From assembly GCF_901875635.1 (NCBI RefSeq), contig NZ_CABFMN010000076.1, positions 1-64,000 on the forward strand: DNA of 64,000 bases. Reading direction: 5' to 3'. This DNA comes from Xylophilus ampelinus. GTDB taxonomy: Bacteria; Pseudomonadota; Gammaproteobacteria; Burkholderiales; Burkholderiaceae_C. The notes under the pieces are model-generated. The model worked only from the letters and a program-made list of their open reading frames with translations, made no database searches and was not told where the DNA came from. The position numbers were made by a program, and so were the translations under genes. Positions 25,600 to 35,224 of the stretch are shown here, piece by piece (within the stretch, counting starts at the first letter, position 1; each line of letters opens with the position of its first letter).

Positions 25600-28500
25600 A
25601 TGTTTGAACGAATCATTCGCTTTGCCATCGAGCAGCGATGGATGGTCCTGCTCGCCGTCCTGGGGATGGCGGGCCTGGGCATCTACAACTACCAGAAGCT
25701 GCCGATCGACGCCGTGCCGGACATCACCAATGTCCAGGTGCAGATCAACACGTCAGCGCCGGGCTACTCGCCGCTGGAAACCGAGCAGCGTGTCACCTTC
25801 CCTATCGAAACGGTGATGGCTGGCCTTCCGGGTCTACAGGAGACCCGTTCGCTTTCCCGTTATGGATTGTCCCAGGTCACCGTGATCTTCCGCGACGGCA
25901 CCGATGTCTACTTCGCGCGGCAGCTCGTCAATGAGCGACTGCAGACCACGAAAGGTCAGTTGCCGGAGGGGGTGAACCCGGTGGCAGGACCCATCTCGAC
26001 AGGCTTGGGCGAAATCTACTTGTGGACGGTGGAAGCCAAGGACGGCGCGAAGAAGCCTGACGGCATGCCTTACACGGCGACCGATCTGCGTGAGGTCCAG
26101 GACTGGATCATCAAGCCGCAGTTGCGCAATGTTCCGGGCGTCACTGAGATCAACACGATCGGCGGATACGCGAAACAGTACCAGATCGCGCCTTCGCCCG
26201 AGAAGCTGGCCGCCTATGGCTTGTCGCTTGCCGACGTGGTGCGAGCCCTTGAACGCAACAACGCAAACGTGGGTGCGGGCTACATCGAGCGTCGAGGCGA
26301 GCAGTACCTGATCCGTGCACCAGGTCAAGTGAAGTCGATCGACGACATCAACAACGTGATTCTCAGCAGCGCGGGCAGCACGCCGGTGCGAGTGCGGGAT
26401 GTGGCCGTGGTCGAGCTGGGCAAGGAGTTGCGAACTGGCGCTGCCACTGACAACGGTCGTGAAGTTGTCCTGGGAACAGTGTTCATGCTCATCGGCGAGA
26501 ACAGTCGCACGGTGTCGCAGGCAGTGGCCAAGAAGATGGAGGAGATCAACAAGAACCTCCCGCCGGGCATCGAAGCAGTGACCGTGTATGACCGGACTGT
26601 CTTGGTCGACAAGGCCATTGCAACGGTGAAGAAGAACCTCTTGGAAGGGGCAGTGCTGGTGATCGTGGTGCTGTTCGCATTTCTGGGCAACATCCGGGCG
26701 GCCATCATCACGGCGATGGTGATTCCGTTGTCGATGCTCTTCACCTTCAGTGGGATGGTCAGCCAGAAGGTGAGTGCCAACCTGATGAGTTTGGGCGCAC
26801 TGGACTTCGGCATCATCATCGACGGGGCGGTCGTGATTGTGGAAAACTGCGTGCGCCGCTTGGCGCATGCCCAAGAGCACCATGGCCGCAAATTGACGCG
26901 AAGCGAGCGTTTCCACGAAGTGTTTGCGGCCTCGAAAGAAGCCAGGCGCGCGTTGCTGTTCGGTCAGCTGATCATCATGATCGTTTACCTGCCGATCTTT
27001 GCGCTGACGGGCGTCGAAGGCAAGATGTTCCACCCCATGGCGCTGACCGTGGTCATTGCGCTGCTGGGGGCCATGATTCTTTCGGTCACTTTCATCCCGG
27101 CAGCAGTGGCGCTTTTCATTGGTGAAAAGGTCACGGAGAAGGAGAATCGGCTGATGCAGTGGGCCAAGCGAGGCTATGAGCCACTGCTTGCCCGCGCGTT
27201 GAATGCCAAGGCAGTCGTTCTCACTGCGGCTGGCGTTGCGGTGCTGCTGTGCGGACTGCTGTCGACACGGCTGGGCAGTGAGTTCATCCCGAGCCTGAAC
27301 GAAGGCGATTTTGCGATTCAGGCCTTGAGAATCCCCGGCACGAGCCTGACTCAGTCGCTGGAAATGCAGCAGCGCCTCGAATCTCGATTAAAGGAGAAGT
27401 TTCCTGAAATCGAACGGGTGTTCGCGCGCACCGGAACTGCGGAGATCGCTTCGGACGCGATGCCGCCCAACATTTCTGACGGCTACGTGATGCTCAAGCC
27501 CGAGAAGGAATGGCCGGAACCCAAGCGCACTCGGCAAGAGGTTCTGGAAGCTGTCCAGGAAGAGGCGTCAAAGATTCCGGGTAACACCTATGAGTTCTCG
27601 CAGCCGATCCAGTTGCGCTTCAATGAACTGGTCTCGGGTGTGCGAAGTGACGTCGCAGTGAAGATTTTTGGCGACGACATGGATGTGTTGAACAAGACGG
27701 CGGCTGAGGTCGAGAAAGTTCTTAACGGCATCCCTGGGGCGGCAGAAGTCAAGGTGGAGCAAACCACCGGGCTTCCGATGCTGACCGTCGCCATTGACCG
27801 CGACAAGGTGAACCGTTATGGCCTGAACATCGGAGACGTCCAGGATACGCTGGCGACTGCAATCGGTGGTCGCGATGCCGGTACGATGTTCGAAGGCGAC
27901 AGGCGCTTCGACATCGTCGTGCGACTCCCGGAAAACGTGCGTGGCAATGTCGACGCCATTCGGCGCCTGCCCATCGCTCTGCCTGCATCTTCGGCAGGGT
28001 CTGGACCGGGGAGCTTGATTGGTGGCGTGTCGCCAACGAGTGCAAGCGCAGGGAGCAGCACCGGAGGCACGGCACGGGTCAGCTTCATTCCGCTATCGGA
28101 AGTGGCGACGTTTGATCTCGCGCCTGGGCCCAACCAGATCAGCCGCGAGAACGGCAAGCGTCGCATCGTGATCAGTGCAAACGTGCGGGGTCGAGATCTG
28201 GGCGGGTTTGTCGCGGAGGCCGAGTCTGCGCTCGCCAAGGTGCAAATTCCGAGCGGCTACTGGACCACGTGGGGCGGGCAGTTCGAGAATTTGCAGTCCG
28301 CAACCCAACGGCTGCAAGTGGTGATTCCCGTCGCTCTGCTGTTGGTGTTCACTTTGCTCTTCGCGATGTTTGGGAACATCAAGGATGGGTTGATCGTCTT
28401 CACAGGGATTCCGTTTGCGCTGACGGGTGGCATCCTGGCGCTTTGGTTGCGTGGCATCCCGTTGTCTATTACGGCAGCTGTTGGCTTCATCGCGCTGTGC

Positions 28501-28869
28501 GGCGTGGCGGTGCTCAATGGTCTGGTCATGATTTCGTTTATCCGCAACTTGCGTGAGGAGGGTGCGTCGCTTGACGAGGCCATTCATGACGGCGCGATCA
28601 CTCGACTGCGGCCCGTGCTGATGACGGCACTCGTGGCATCTTTGGGCTTTGTGCCTATGGCGCTTGCGACGGGGACTGGCGCTGAAGTCCAGCGACCGCT
28701 GGCGACAGTGGTGATTGGCGGCATCTTGTCTTCGACAGCGCTGACGTTGCTGGTGCTTCCAGTGCTGTATCGGATCGCGCACCGACGCGATGAAGAAGAA
28801 GAGGGCACTGAGCCGCGCGAGGGCGCGCATGAGGGCACCTTGGGTCCCGTCGAAGGCAAACCTGCTTAG
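25600..28869 (+). CDS. czcA: CzcA-type RND heavy-metal efflux pump
   Basis: A 1089-aa HME-RND proton/metal antiporter. The key relay motif DFGIIIDGAVVIVEN places Asp402, Asp408 and Glu415 exactly where Cupriavidus CzcA has them, which supports Zn/Co/Cd specificity over the Cu/Ag CusA type. Twelve spans and two large periplasmic loops are present. Around residues 790-830 a Ser/Gly-rich insert (SSAGSGPGSLIGG) lies in the docking domain. The C-terminal tail is acidic (DEEEEGTEPRE). It is the third gene of czcCBA. A hairpin at 28885-28913 separates it from the next small gene. Confidence 0.96.
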   Translation: MFERIIRFAIEQRWMVLLAVLGMAGLGIYNYQKLPIDAVPDITNVQVQINTSAPGYSPLETEQRVTFPIETVMAGLPGLQETRSLSRYGLSQVTVIFRDGTDVYFARQLVNERLQTTKGQLPEGVNPVAGPISTGLGEIYLWTVEAKDGAKKPDGMPYTATDLREVQDWIIKPQLRNVPGVTEINTIGGYAKQYQIAPSPEKLAAYGLSLADVVRALERNNANVGAGYIERRGEQYLIRAPGQVKSIDDINNVILSSAGSTPVRVRDVAVVELGKELRTGAATDNGREVVLGTVFMLIGENSRTVSQAVAKKMEEINKNLPPGIEAVTVYDRTVLVDKAIATVKKNLLEGAVLVIVVLFAFLGNIRAAIITAMVIPLSMLFTFSGMVSQKVSANLMSLGALDFGIIIDGAVVIVENCVRRLAHAQEHHGRKLTRSERFHEVFAASKEARRALLFGQLIIMIVYLPIFALTGVEGKMFHPMALTVVIALLGAMILSVTFIPAAVALFIGEKVTEKENRLMQWAKRGYEPLLARALNAKAVVLTAAGVAVLLCGLLSTRLGSEFIPSLNEGDFAIQALRIPGTSLTQSLEMQQRLESRLKEKFPEIERVFARTGTAEIASDAMPPNISDGYVMLKPEKEWPEPKRTRQEVLEAVQEEASKIPGNTYEFSQPIQLRFNELVSGVRSDVAVKIFGDDMDVLNKTAAEVEKVLNGIPGAAEVKVEQTTGLPMLTVAIDRDKVNRYGLNIGDVQDTLATAIGGRDAGTMFEGDRRFDIVVRLPENVRGNVDAIRRLPIALPASSAGSGPGSLIGGVSPTSASAGSSTGGTARVSFIPLSEVATFDLAPGPNQISRENGKRRIVISANVRGRDLGGFVAEAESALAKVQIPSGYWTTWGGQFENLQSATQRLQVVIPVALLLVFTLLFAMFGNIKDGLIVFTGIPFALTGGILALWLRGIPLSITAAVGFIALCGVAVLNGLVMISFIRNLREEGASLDEAIHDGAITRLRPVLMTALVASLGFVPMALATGTGAEVQRPLATVVIGGILSSTALTLLVLPVLYRIAHRRDEEEEGTEPREGAHEGTLGPVEGKPA

Positions 28870-28884
28870 TGGCGCAAGCCGTGA

Positions 28885-28913
28885 TCCCCTCGCACGGCAA
28901 TCTGTCGAGGGGA
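28885..28913 (+). terminator. Hairpin after czcA
   Basis: TCCCCTCG pairs with CGAGGGGA around a 13-nt loop, 15 bp past the czcA stop and just before the next gene. With no T run, it may attenuate rather than end transcription. Confidence 0.5.
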
Positions 28914-28930
28914 CGATTTAGGTAGCATTC

Positions 28931-29311
28931 ATGAAGATCACGCAGTTTCTCGCGGTTTCCGCGCTGGCCTTTGGTGGCGTTGCATTCGCCGCCGATGGTC
29001 ATGGTGATGAAAACAAGGCTCGCCACGGCGGTGTGGTGAGTGTCGTCAAGGACGTCAGTTATGAACTGGTTGTCTCGAAGCAGGCCGTAACTATCCACGT
29101 GAGTGACCATGGAAAGACCCCGGACCTCAACGGGGCGACAGCGAAAGTGACCCTGCTTTCCGGAACGAAGAAGCAAGAACTGGATCTCAAGTCGGACGGT
29201 TCCGCGCTTGAAGCGCGCGGTGAGTACGTCGTGGACCCCGGCACGAAGGCCGTGGCGCAGATCACGATGAAGAACAAGCCGGTGCAGTCAGTGAGATTTA
29301 CGCTGAAGTGA
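28931..29311 (+). CDS. Small exported protein of the czc operon
   Basis: A 126-aa protein with a signal peptide (MKITQFLAVSALAFGGVAFA) and a mature form beginning DGHGDENKARHGG. The body is beta-rich, with regular DLNGATAKVTLLSG and KPVQSVRFTLK strands. It resembles the N-terminal extension of the CzcB in this operon (GG, then a short strand pattern), so it may be a stand-alone periplasmic metal-binding or chaperone domain. Position directly after czcA supports a metal-resistance role. The function is not established. Confidence 0.8.
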   Translation: MKITQFLAVSALAFGGVAFAADGHGDENKARHGGVVSVVKDVSYELVVSKQAVTIHVSDHGKTPDLNGATAKVTLLSGTKKQELDLKSDGSALEARGEYVVDPGTKAVAQITMKNKPVQSVRFTLK

Positions 29312-29386
29312 TTGTGCGAAGGCGCTGAAAGTGAATGGAAGGGCAGGTCCCTTCCATTGGTGCAGATTCCAACTAAGGAGCGCAGC

Positions 29387-29674
29387 ATGGGTATCTTTGA
29401 GAGATTTCTTGGCGGTGGCCATCACCGAGGCGGTGGCGGGCATCACGGCCGCAAGGGTTACCAGGATTCCGGGCACGGGTATGGATATGGTGGGCCGCCT
29501 CCGCGGGATTCCGGCATTGCGTGCCCCAACTGCCGCGCAATCAATGGCCCTCAGGCCCGCTTCTGTCAGGCTTGCGGTGCGTCGACTGTGCCTGCTGCCT
29601 GCACCCAATGCGGGACCGCGATGCAACCCGGTGCGAAATTTTGCGGCCAGTGCGGCAAGGCGGCGGGTCAGTGA
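29387..29674 (+). CDS. His/Gly-rich double zinc-ribbon protein
   Basis: A 95-aa protein. Residues 9-35 are His/Gly-rich (GGGHHRGGGGHHGRKG), a composition that binds Ni, Cu or Zn. The C-terminal half has two CxxC pairs per ribbon: CPNC with CQAC, then CTQC with CGQC, i.e. zinc-ribbon pairs. No signal peptide, so it is probably cytosolic. AAGGAG precedes the ATG. It closes the czc block and could act as a metal buffer or sensor; this is inference. Confidence 0.8.
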   Translation: MGIFERFLGGGHHRGGGGHHGRKGYQDSGHGYGYGGPPPRDSGIACPNCRAINGPQARFCQACGASTVPAACTQCGTAMQPGAKFCGQCGKAAGQ

Positions 29675-29868
29675 CCGTGTGCTGATTGGGACGGTTCGAT
29701 GCGTTGACGCGGCGGCTTAGTGCGAGGACAAGCCGCTTTGTGTGACCGCTGCCGAAGCTAAGGCCGCACCCTCTCTGTGCGGTAGTTCAAGGTTGCGCGC
29801 ACGAGCAGGTGTGCGTCGTCAAGACAATCTGTAGAGGCCGTGACTTAGCAACTGATTCGCGGTGGGCC

Positions 29869-30651
29869 TCAGATGAGATCGGCGCAGCAACCAAAGAAGT
29901 ACGCGTCCTTCGAGTCGTTCACGAAAGGAATGACGATCCGCTTGCCCTCGTTGCGCCAGACATCGCGGATGCGATAGCCTGATCGGGCTAGTTCCTCGAG
30001 CAGACTGTCCTGGCGTTGGATGCGGTACGGACGCACGGCGCACCCAATGGTGCTCAAGGTGTATATCGTTGTCCGCGGATGCACTGCTGTGACGTTGATG
30101 AGCACCCGCCGTGGCTTTGTCGGCATCTGCGCAAGGATTTCCTCCAGCGTGTTCGGCAGATATTGAAGCGCGCCCGACACCAGCAATACGTTGGCTGCGC
30201 CTGCCTGAGACGTATCAACACAAAACGATAAGTGCGCAGGCGCCATGCGCTGTCGCGCGACCTTTTCCCCAACTGCGACGATCTCTGGCGCATCACAAAC
30301 AGTCCAAGAGAGCGAGGCGGGATACGTCAGATGTTGGCCGTAAGCATAATATTTCGCGCCGAACTGGCCACCGAGCTCAAAGATTCTGTGCCCGCTGGTC
30401 TTGAGGGCGTCTGCCAGCCAATACAGCGCCGGGTAATCCCAGCTGTGGAGCTCGTGGCGATAGAGCGTCAAAGCGTTGCTCATGGCTCCGGCATCGAGCC
30501 TCGCTCCGCGAGGCGAAGCATCTCGCGCTGTACTCAAATCCTTGTAGGTGCCCGAGAACAACTCGTCATCGCGCAGCAAAGGACTTGACCGCAGTACATG
30601 CTCCTTCTTCGAAGTGTGACCAGGGGACTTCAAGATGTGGCTGAACAGCAT
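29869..30651 (-). CDS. TIGR04325-family putative methyltransferase
   Basis: A 260-aa protein. After DDELFSGTYKDLSTA, the SAM-fold glycine motif appears as RIFELGGQFGAKYY, followed by LSWTVCDAPEIV and ANVLLVSGALQYLPN. These are the hallmark steps of the TIGR04325 family, found in polysaccharide and surface-glycan clusters. The start at 30651 fits family length; a longer frame to 30873 adds Ser/Pro-rich sequence without homology. It stands alone, convergent with the czc genes, and no glycan cluster is nearby. Substrate unknown. Confidence 0.8.
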   Translation of the reverse strand: MLFSHILKSPGHTSKKEHVLRSSPLLRDDELFSGTYKDLSTARDASPRGARLDAGAMSNALTLYRHELHSWDYPALYWLADALKTSGHRIFELGGQFGAKYYAYGQHLTYPASLSWTVCDAPEIVAVGEKVARQRMAPAHLSFCVDTSQAGAANVLLVSGALQYLPNTLEEILAQMPTKPRRVLINVTAVHPRTTIYTLSTIGCAVRPYRIQRQDSLLEELARSGYRIRDVWRNEGKRIVIPFVNDSKDAYFFGCCADLI

Positions 30652-31079
30652 GCGTGAACGTGTACTTGACCTGGGATGGACTGTTGAAGCGATATTCTGG
30701 ACCGATTGTCCTTTGTCCGTAATGTTTTCGAACGACGCTCCGGGCCCCGCAGAGGCTGGCAGGAGGCCGATCGACCGCCCGCTGGAGTCGCTCCAGGTCA
30801 TTGTGCGCGGAAGGTCTTTGACTTGCTGAAATCGGGATGAAGACGAACGGCACCGCGCCGCAGGCTGTGGCATCCGCTTGGTGAAGATCCGGGCTGTACT
30901 TCAACGTCCAAGGAGTGGGAGTGAATCAGTCTTCAAGCGCGGGCGCGCCCTCCGCAATCGCCTGCTTTTGTGCGATTGGGGGAGGGCGCCGCTGTGGTGA
31001 TGCGGACTATTCAGCTGACGACAACTGGCGTGACCCTTGCTGCGCCCACAGCCGCTTCCGGCTGCGGACGGAGGCGTGG

Positions 31080-31472
31080 TCATTGAGAGGCAACCGAGCC
31101 GCCTTGGCCGCGAAGGCGAGCAAACTCCTGCTCAGCGCGCTTGTAGCTGGGCCCCATGCTGTCCTTCGATGCATTGCTGTAAGCGACTTGCGACATGCCC
31201 GAAGCAACCCAAGCAACGGCTTCAGCTTGTACTTGAGCGCGCGTCTTCTGGCCAGTCTGAACCACAGCGCGCGGGTTGCCTTCCGGATACCCGACTGTCG
31301 GTGCGGTGGCCATCCATTGGCGCGTTTGACCAGAGACATCAGAAACTGAGGTTTGCGAGGCAGCGGCCTTGGGCCGCGGGTCGCCCTCGGCATAGTTGCC
31401 TGCGAGTGCGGGAGCTGCTGCCGCCGTCATTGCGGAGGCGATGATGACCAAGGCGGTTCGAGAGAATTGCAT
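31080..31472 (-). CDS. DUF4148 exported protein 1
   Basis: A 130-aa protein with a signal peptide (to APALAG). The DUF4148 block reads TGQKTRAQVQAEAVAWVASG, followed by MSQVAYSNASKDSMGP. The protein at 63417 carries an almost identical block, so the two are recent paralogues. Such small secreted proteins are common in Burkholderiales and often metal-induced, but have no known activity. A degenerate ATTACA-type box is 95 bp upstream. Confidence 0.85.
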   Translation of the reverse strand: MQFSRTALVIIASAMTAAAAPALAGNYAEGDPRPKAAASQTSVSDVSGQTRQWMATAPTVGYPEGNPRAVVQTGQKTRAQVQAEAVAWVASGMSQVAYSNASKDSMGPSYKRAEQEFARLRGQGGSVASQ

Positions 31473-31566
31473 TTGGATGTCCTTTCGTTAGTTGGCGACT
31501 GACGCAGAAGTGTTTGCGCCATGACTGAACTTTAAAAAGCACATCAGTCAAAACCCGGACATGCGG

Positions 31567-31582
31567 ATTACAGATGCGTCAT
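31567..31582. promoter_or_regulatory. ATTACA-N4-TGTAAT box f (degenerate)
   Basis: ATTACA-GATG-CGTCAT has two mismatches in the right arm and lies 95 bp upstream of DUF4148 gene 1 (minus strand). The matching distance and gene family make it credible despite the mismatches. Confidence 0.45.
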
Positions 31583-31728
31583 GTTGGTGCGTGTGCGCTT
31601 GCGCTGACACGGTCCCCCACGAGACCGGGCCCGGACGAGTAGTCCTTGGGTCGTTGCCACGCGTTTGCCACGTGGCTGACGGAGCGAAACACTACGATGC
31701 CGCTCCCGCTTACTCGCAAACCCAATCG

Positions 31729-31998
31729 ATGACCGCTTTGTCGTGCGCCACTGACGCGCCAGCCGCTCTCAGCGACGGACCATCTCATGACGCAAGCAAG
31801 TTCGCTGTGCGCGTAGATAGGCTCAGCCCGCGACGCCACATCTGGGTCTTACTGGAGCGCGAGGATGAGGTGATGTTCGAGGTGGTGCAGTCGTTTCAAA
31901 CCTATCTCACGCCCTGGGCAGCGCGAGACGCGGGCGTGCAGTTGCTGCGTTGTGGCGGTGGCGACGTGGCGCGTGAGCGTTTGCGAACGATCTCCTAA
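31729..31998 (+). CDS. Small hypothetical protein
   Basis: An 89-aa frame. The second half, RRHIWVLLEREDEVMFEVVQSFQTYLTPWAARDAG followed by Val-Gln, has the W-x-hydrophobic / F-x-T-Y / W-x-A-x-x-A-G pattern seen in short Burkholderiales proteins that pad or label other domains, but I cannot name a family. Upstream in-frame starts exist. No strong ribosome site. It precedes the alkaline phosphatases by 120 bp. Confidence 0.45.
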   Translation: MTALSCATDAPAALSDGPSHDASKFAVRVDRLSPRRHIWVLLEREDEVMFEVVQSFQTYLTPWAARDAGVQLLRCGGGDVARERLRTIS

Positions 31999-32120
31999 AT
32001 GCCTCAACCTCTGTCCGGGCATTTGAGAGTCACGGTTCGGTAACGCCAAGTACCTAAATTGTTTGCAAGCGAGGAAGCGCCAGACATGGTGTCTGGTGTG
32101 TGGAGCGCTGAGGAGCATCA

Positions 32121-33599
32121 ATGAAAAAGGTGATTTATCCGTCCGTGCTGGGCCTGACTCTGCTCGTGGCGGCATGTGGGGGTGGGGGCGGAGGCGGGGG
32201 TGGCTTTCCCATATTCGGAGGGGGAAGCACAAACCCTGTCACGCCGACGCCGACGCCGACGCCGGCCGTACCGCAGAAGAACGTGATCTTCTTCCTCGGC
32301 GACGGCATGGGCATCACGACGATGACCGCTGCCCGCATCTACCGGGCGGGCGAGGACGGCGAACTCACGATGGACAAGCTGCCCGAGACGGCCTTCGTCC
32401 ACACCTATTCGGCGGACGGCCAGGTGACCGACAGCGCGCCCTCGATGGCGGCCTACATGACCGGCGTGAAGATGAACAACGAGGTCATCTCGATGTCGGC
32501 CGACACCAAGGCGGTCGACGCGACCGGCAAGGCCTATCTCGACGCTGGCTTCAACAGCACCTGCCCGAGCGGCAACGGCACGCCCGCCGAGACGCTGCTC
32601 GAGCAGATGAAGACCGCCGGCTACGGCACGGGCATCGTGAGCACCGCGCGCATCACCCACGCCACGCCGGCCACGACCTATTCGCACGTGTGCCACCGCG
32701 ACGCGGAGAGCACGATCGCTGCGGCGCTGGTGCCCGGCGGCGCCGGCTTCAACGCCAAGCTGGGTTCCGGCATCGACGTGATCCTGGGCGGCGGCAGCAG
32801 CTACTTCACGCCCAAGGAAAGCGGCGGCGTGCGCACCGACAAGCGCGACCTGGTGGCGGAGCTCAAGGCCGCCAAGTACAGCTTCGCGACCGACACCAAG
32901 AGCTTCAACGCCTTGCCGGCCGATGGCAGCACGCGCATCGCGGGCCTGTTCACCAAGAGCCACATGAGCTACGACCTGGACCGCGACGCGGCCAAGGAAC
33001 CGAGCCTGGCCGAGATGACCGGCAAGGCGATCGACGCACTGGCCGCACGCAAGAAGGGCTTCTTCCTGATGGTCGAGGGCGGTCGCATCGACCACGCACT
33101 GCACGCCACCAACGCGCGCCGCGCACTGCAGGACACGGTGGCCTTCGACGACGCGATCAAGCTCGCCCTCGCCAAGATGGAAGCCGCCGATCCGGGCCTG
33201 AAGAACACGCTCATCGTGGTCACGGCCGACCATGACCACTCGCTGCAGATGAACGGCTACGCACAGCGCACGGGCAAGACCGAGCCCGGCAAGCCCGGCG
33301 TGCTGGGGCTGGTGAAGAACTACGTCGACGGCACGGCCTCGAAGGACGTGGACGGCAACCCGTACACCATCCTGGGCTTCGGCAACGGTCCGAACCGCCT
33401 GCCCACCCGCGGCCCGATCGACGACGCGCAGCTCGAAAGCCCCGACTACCTGCAGGAAGCCGTGGTGCCGATGGCAAGCGAAACGCACGGCGGCGGCGAC
33501 GTGTTCCTGGGCGCACAGGGCCTGGGCGCCGAGAACTTCAAGGGCGCCCTCACCAACAACGAAGTGTTCGGCCTGATCCGGACCGCCATCGGCCTGTGA
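32121..33599 (+). CDS. Alkaline phosphatase, lipoprotein (PhoA family)
   Basis: A 492-aa periplasmic phosphomonoesterase. The N-terminus is a lipoprotein signal with lipobox LVAAC (Cys19), then a Gly-rich and a TP-repeat linker (TPTPTPTP). The catalytic domain starts at NVIFFLGDGMG (Asp61 binds metal) and has the nucleophile in TDSAPSM (Ser105). EGGRIDHALH, TADHDH and ETHGGGD supply the two-zinc/magnesium ligands. It ends 4 nt past a GTG of the next gene's frame; the true next start is 33629. Codon use is much more GC3-rich than in the czc genes, suggesting a different origin. The linker is coded by repeated CCGACG. Confidence 0.93.
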   Translation: MKKVIYPSVLGLTLLVAACGGGGGGGGGFPIFGGGSTNPVTPTPTPTPAVPQKNVIFFLGDGMGITTMTAARIYRAGEDGELTMDKLPETAFVHTYSADGQVTDSAPSMAAYMTGVKMNNEVISMSADTKAVDATGKAYLDAGFNSTCPSGNGTPAETLLEQMKTAGYGTGIVSTARITHATPATTYSHVCHRDAESTIAAALVPGGAGFNAKLGSGIDVILGGGSSYFTPKESGGVRTDKRDLVAELKAAKYSFATDTKSFNALPADGSTRIAGLFTKSHMSYDLDRDAAKEPSLAEMTGKAIDALAARKKGFFLMVEGGRIDHALHATNARRALQDTVAFDDAIKLALAKMEAADPGLKNTLIVVTADHDHSLQMNGYAQRTGKTEPGKPGVLGLVKNYVDGTASKDVDGNPYTILGFGNGPNRLPTRGPIDDAQLESPDYLQEAVVPMASETHGGGDVFLGAQGLGAENFKGALTNNEVFGLIRTAIGL

Positions 33600-33628
33600 A
33601 GCGCCGGATGCAGAACAAGGATTTCGAC

Positions 33629-35140
33629 ATGACTCCCATCCTCCGACGCACCGGCCTGGCACTGGCCTTCGTCACCGCAGGCCTGGCCGGCACCGCGCAT
33701 GCGGCCGGCGAAGCCAAGAACGTGATCTTCTTCCTCGGCGACGGCATGGGCCCGGTCACGGTGACCGCCGCCCGCATCTACAAGGGCGAGAAGGTGCTCG
33801 CCGCCACGCCCGACGCACTGGCCTCCAGCGAGCGTGCCAAGCTGACGATGCAGTCGCTTTCGCACGCCGCGCGTGTCAAGACCTTCTCGCGCGACGGCCA
33901 GACGACCGACAGCGCGCCGTCGATGGCCGCCTACATGACCGGCGTGAAGATGAACAACGAGGTCATCTCCATGTCCGAGGACACCGTCGCGTACGCACCG
34001 AACGGCACGCAGTACATCAACGGCGAGGACACGACCTGCACCAGCACGAACGGCAAGCCGGCGGTCACCCTGCTGGAGCTGTCCAAGGCAGCCGGCCGCT
34101 CGGTGGGTGCGGTGTCCACGACGCGCGTGGGCCACGCCACGCCTGCCGCCACCTACTCGCACATCTGCAACCGCAACGGCTACAACACGATCGCCGAACA
34201 GTCGGTGCCGGGCCATGCCAACTACAACGCGGCGCTCGGCGACGGCGTGGACGTGCTGATGGGCGGCGGCCAGCGCAACTACCTGCCGCTGGCCGTGAAC
34301 GCCAGCAGCAAGCGCACCGACGGCGTGAACCTCGTGACGGCCATGGAAGCGAAGGGCTACAAGTACGTGGACACCGGCACCAAGCTCGCGGCGCTCGATG
34401 CCACGTCCACCACCAAGCTGCTCGGCCTGTTCTCCCAGAGCGAAATGGCCTACGAGCTCGACCGCGTGAACCAAAAGCTCGACCAGCCCAGCCTGTCGCA
34501 GATGACGGAGAAGGCGCTTCAGGTGCTCAGCCGCAACGACAAGGGCTTCTTCCTGATGGTCGAGGGCGGCCGCATCGACCACGCGCTGCATGGCAGCAAT
34601 GCCAAGCGCGCGCTGGAAGACACGCTCGCCCTCGACGCCGCGATCGACACCGCGCTGGCCTTCATGGAGAAGAAGGACCCCGGGCTGAAGAACACGCTGG
34701 TGGTGGTCACTGCCGACCATGACCACGCGATCGCGTTCAACGGCTACAGCAAGATCAACAACCCGATCCTGGGCAAGGTGCGCGACTACCAGACCGGCGA
34801 GCTGGCCAAGGCATCCGACGGCAAGCCCTACACGACGCTCGTGTTCGGCAATGGCGGCCGGCCGAACGCGACGGCCTCGACCCAGGTGAACGCCGAGGAC
34901 GGCAACAAGCCGTGGGTCGCCCCGGCCCGCGCGGCATCCCGCGAGGACCTGACGAACGTCGACACCACGCAGGACAACTTCCTGCAGGAAGTCGGCATCA
35001 ACCTGGGCACGCCGGGCTCCGAAACGCACGGCGGCGGCGACGTGATGCTGTTCGCCGGCGGCGCAGGCGCGCGCATCTTCAAGGGCACGATGGACAACAC
35101 CCGCGTGTTCACGAAGGTCAAGGAAGCAGCCGGCCTCTGA
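33629..35140 (+). CDS. Alkaline phosphatase, secreted (PhoA family)
   Basis: A 503-aa paralogue of the preceding gene, with a cleavable signal peptide (ending AGTAHAA) instead of a lipobox. The active site has GDGMG near residue 37, TDSAPSM (Ser95), EGGRIDHALH, TADHDH and ETHGGGD. It shares a 41-bp identical DNA stretch with the upstream copy (32451-32491 and 33929-33969), consistent with tandem duplication and gene conversion. AAGGA precedes the chosen ATG. A classic terminator follows. Phosphate-starvation control is expected from the family, but I did not identify a Pho box. Confidence 0.93.
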   Translation: MTPILRRTGLALAFVTAGLAGTAHAAGEAKNVIFFLGDGMGPVTVTAARIYKGEKVLAATPDALASSERAKLTMQSLSHAARVKTFSRDGQTTDSAPSMAAYMTGVKMNNEVISMSEDTVAYAPNGTQYINGEDTTCTSTNGKPAVTLLELSKAAGRSVGAVSTTRVGHATPAATYSHICNRNGYNTIAEQSVPGHANYNAALGDGVDVLMGGGQRNYLPLAVNASSKRTDGVNLVTAMEAKGYKYVDTGTKLAALDATSTTKLLGLFSQSEMAYELDRVNQKLDQPSLSQMTEKALQVLSRNDKGFFLMVEGGRIDHALHGSNAKRALEDTLALDAAIDTALAFMEKKDPGLKNTLVVVTADHDHAIAFNGYSKINNPILGKVRDYQTGELAKASDGKPYTTLVFGNGGRPNATASTQVNAEDGNKPWVAPARAASREDLTNVDTTQDNFLQEVGINLGTPGSETHGGGDVMLFAGGAGARIFKGTMDNTRVFTKVKEAAGL

Positions 35141-35163
35141 GCCCCGGACCCGCCACCATCCGC

Positions 35164-35194
35164 AGGCCCACCCGGCGACGGGTGGGCCTTTTTG
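35164..35194 (+). terminator. Intrinsic terminator of the phosphatase operon
   Basis: AGGCCCACCC-GGCGAC-GGGTGGGCCT, a perfect 10-bp stem followed by TTTTT, begins 24 bp after the second phosphatase. Confidence 0.9.
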
Positions 35195-35224
35195 TGCAAA
35201 GCTACGCTGTAATCGCCTTCTGTC

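Noticed and set aside
32175..32270. Possible phase-variable G-rich and CCGACG repeats in the first alkaline phosphatase
   Set aside because: The G tract is interrupted and the trinucleotide-based repeat stays in frame. It reads better as a Gly/TP linker after the lipobox.
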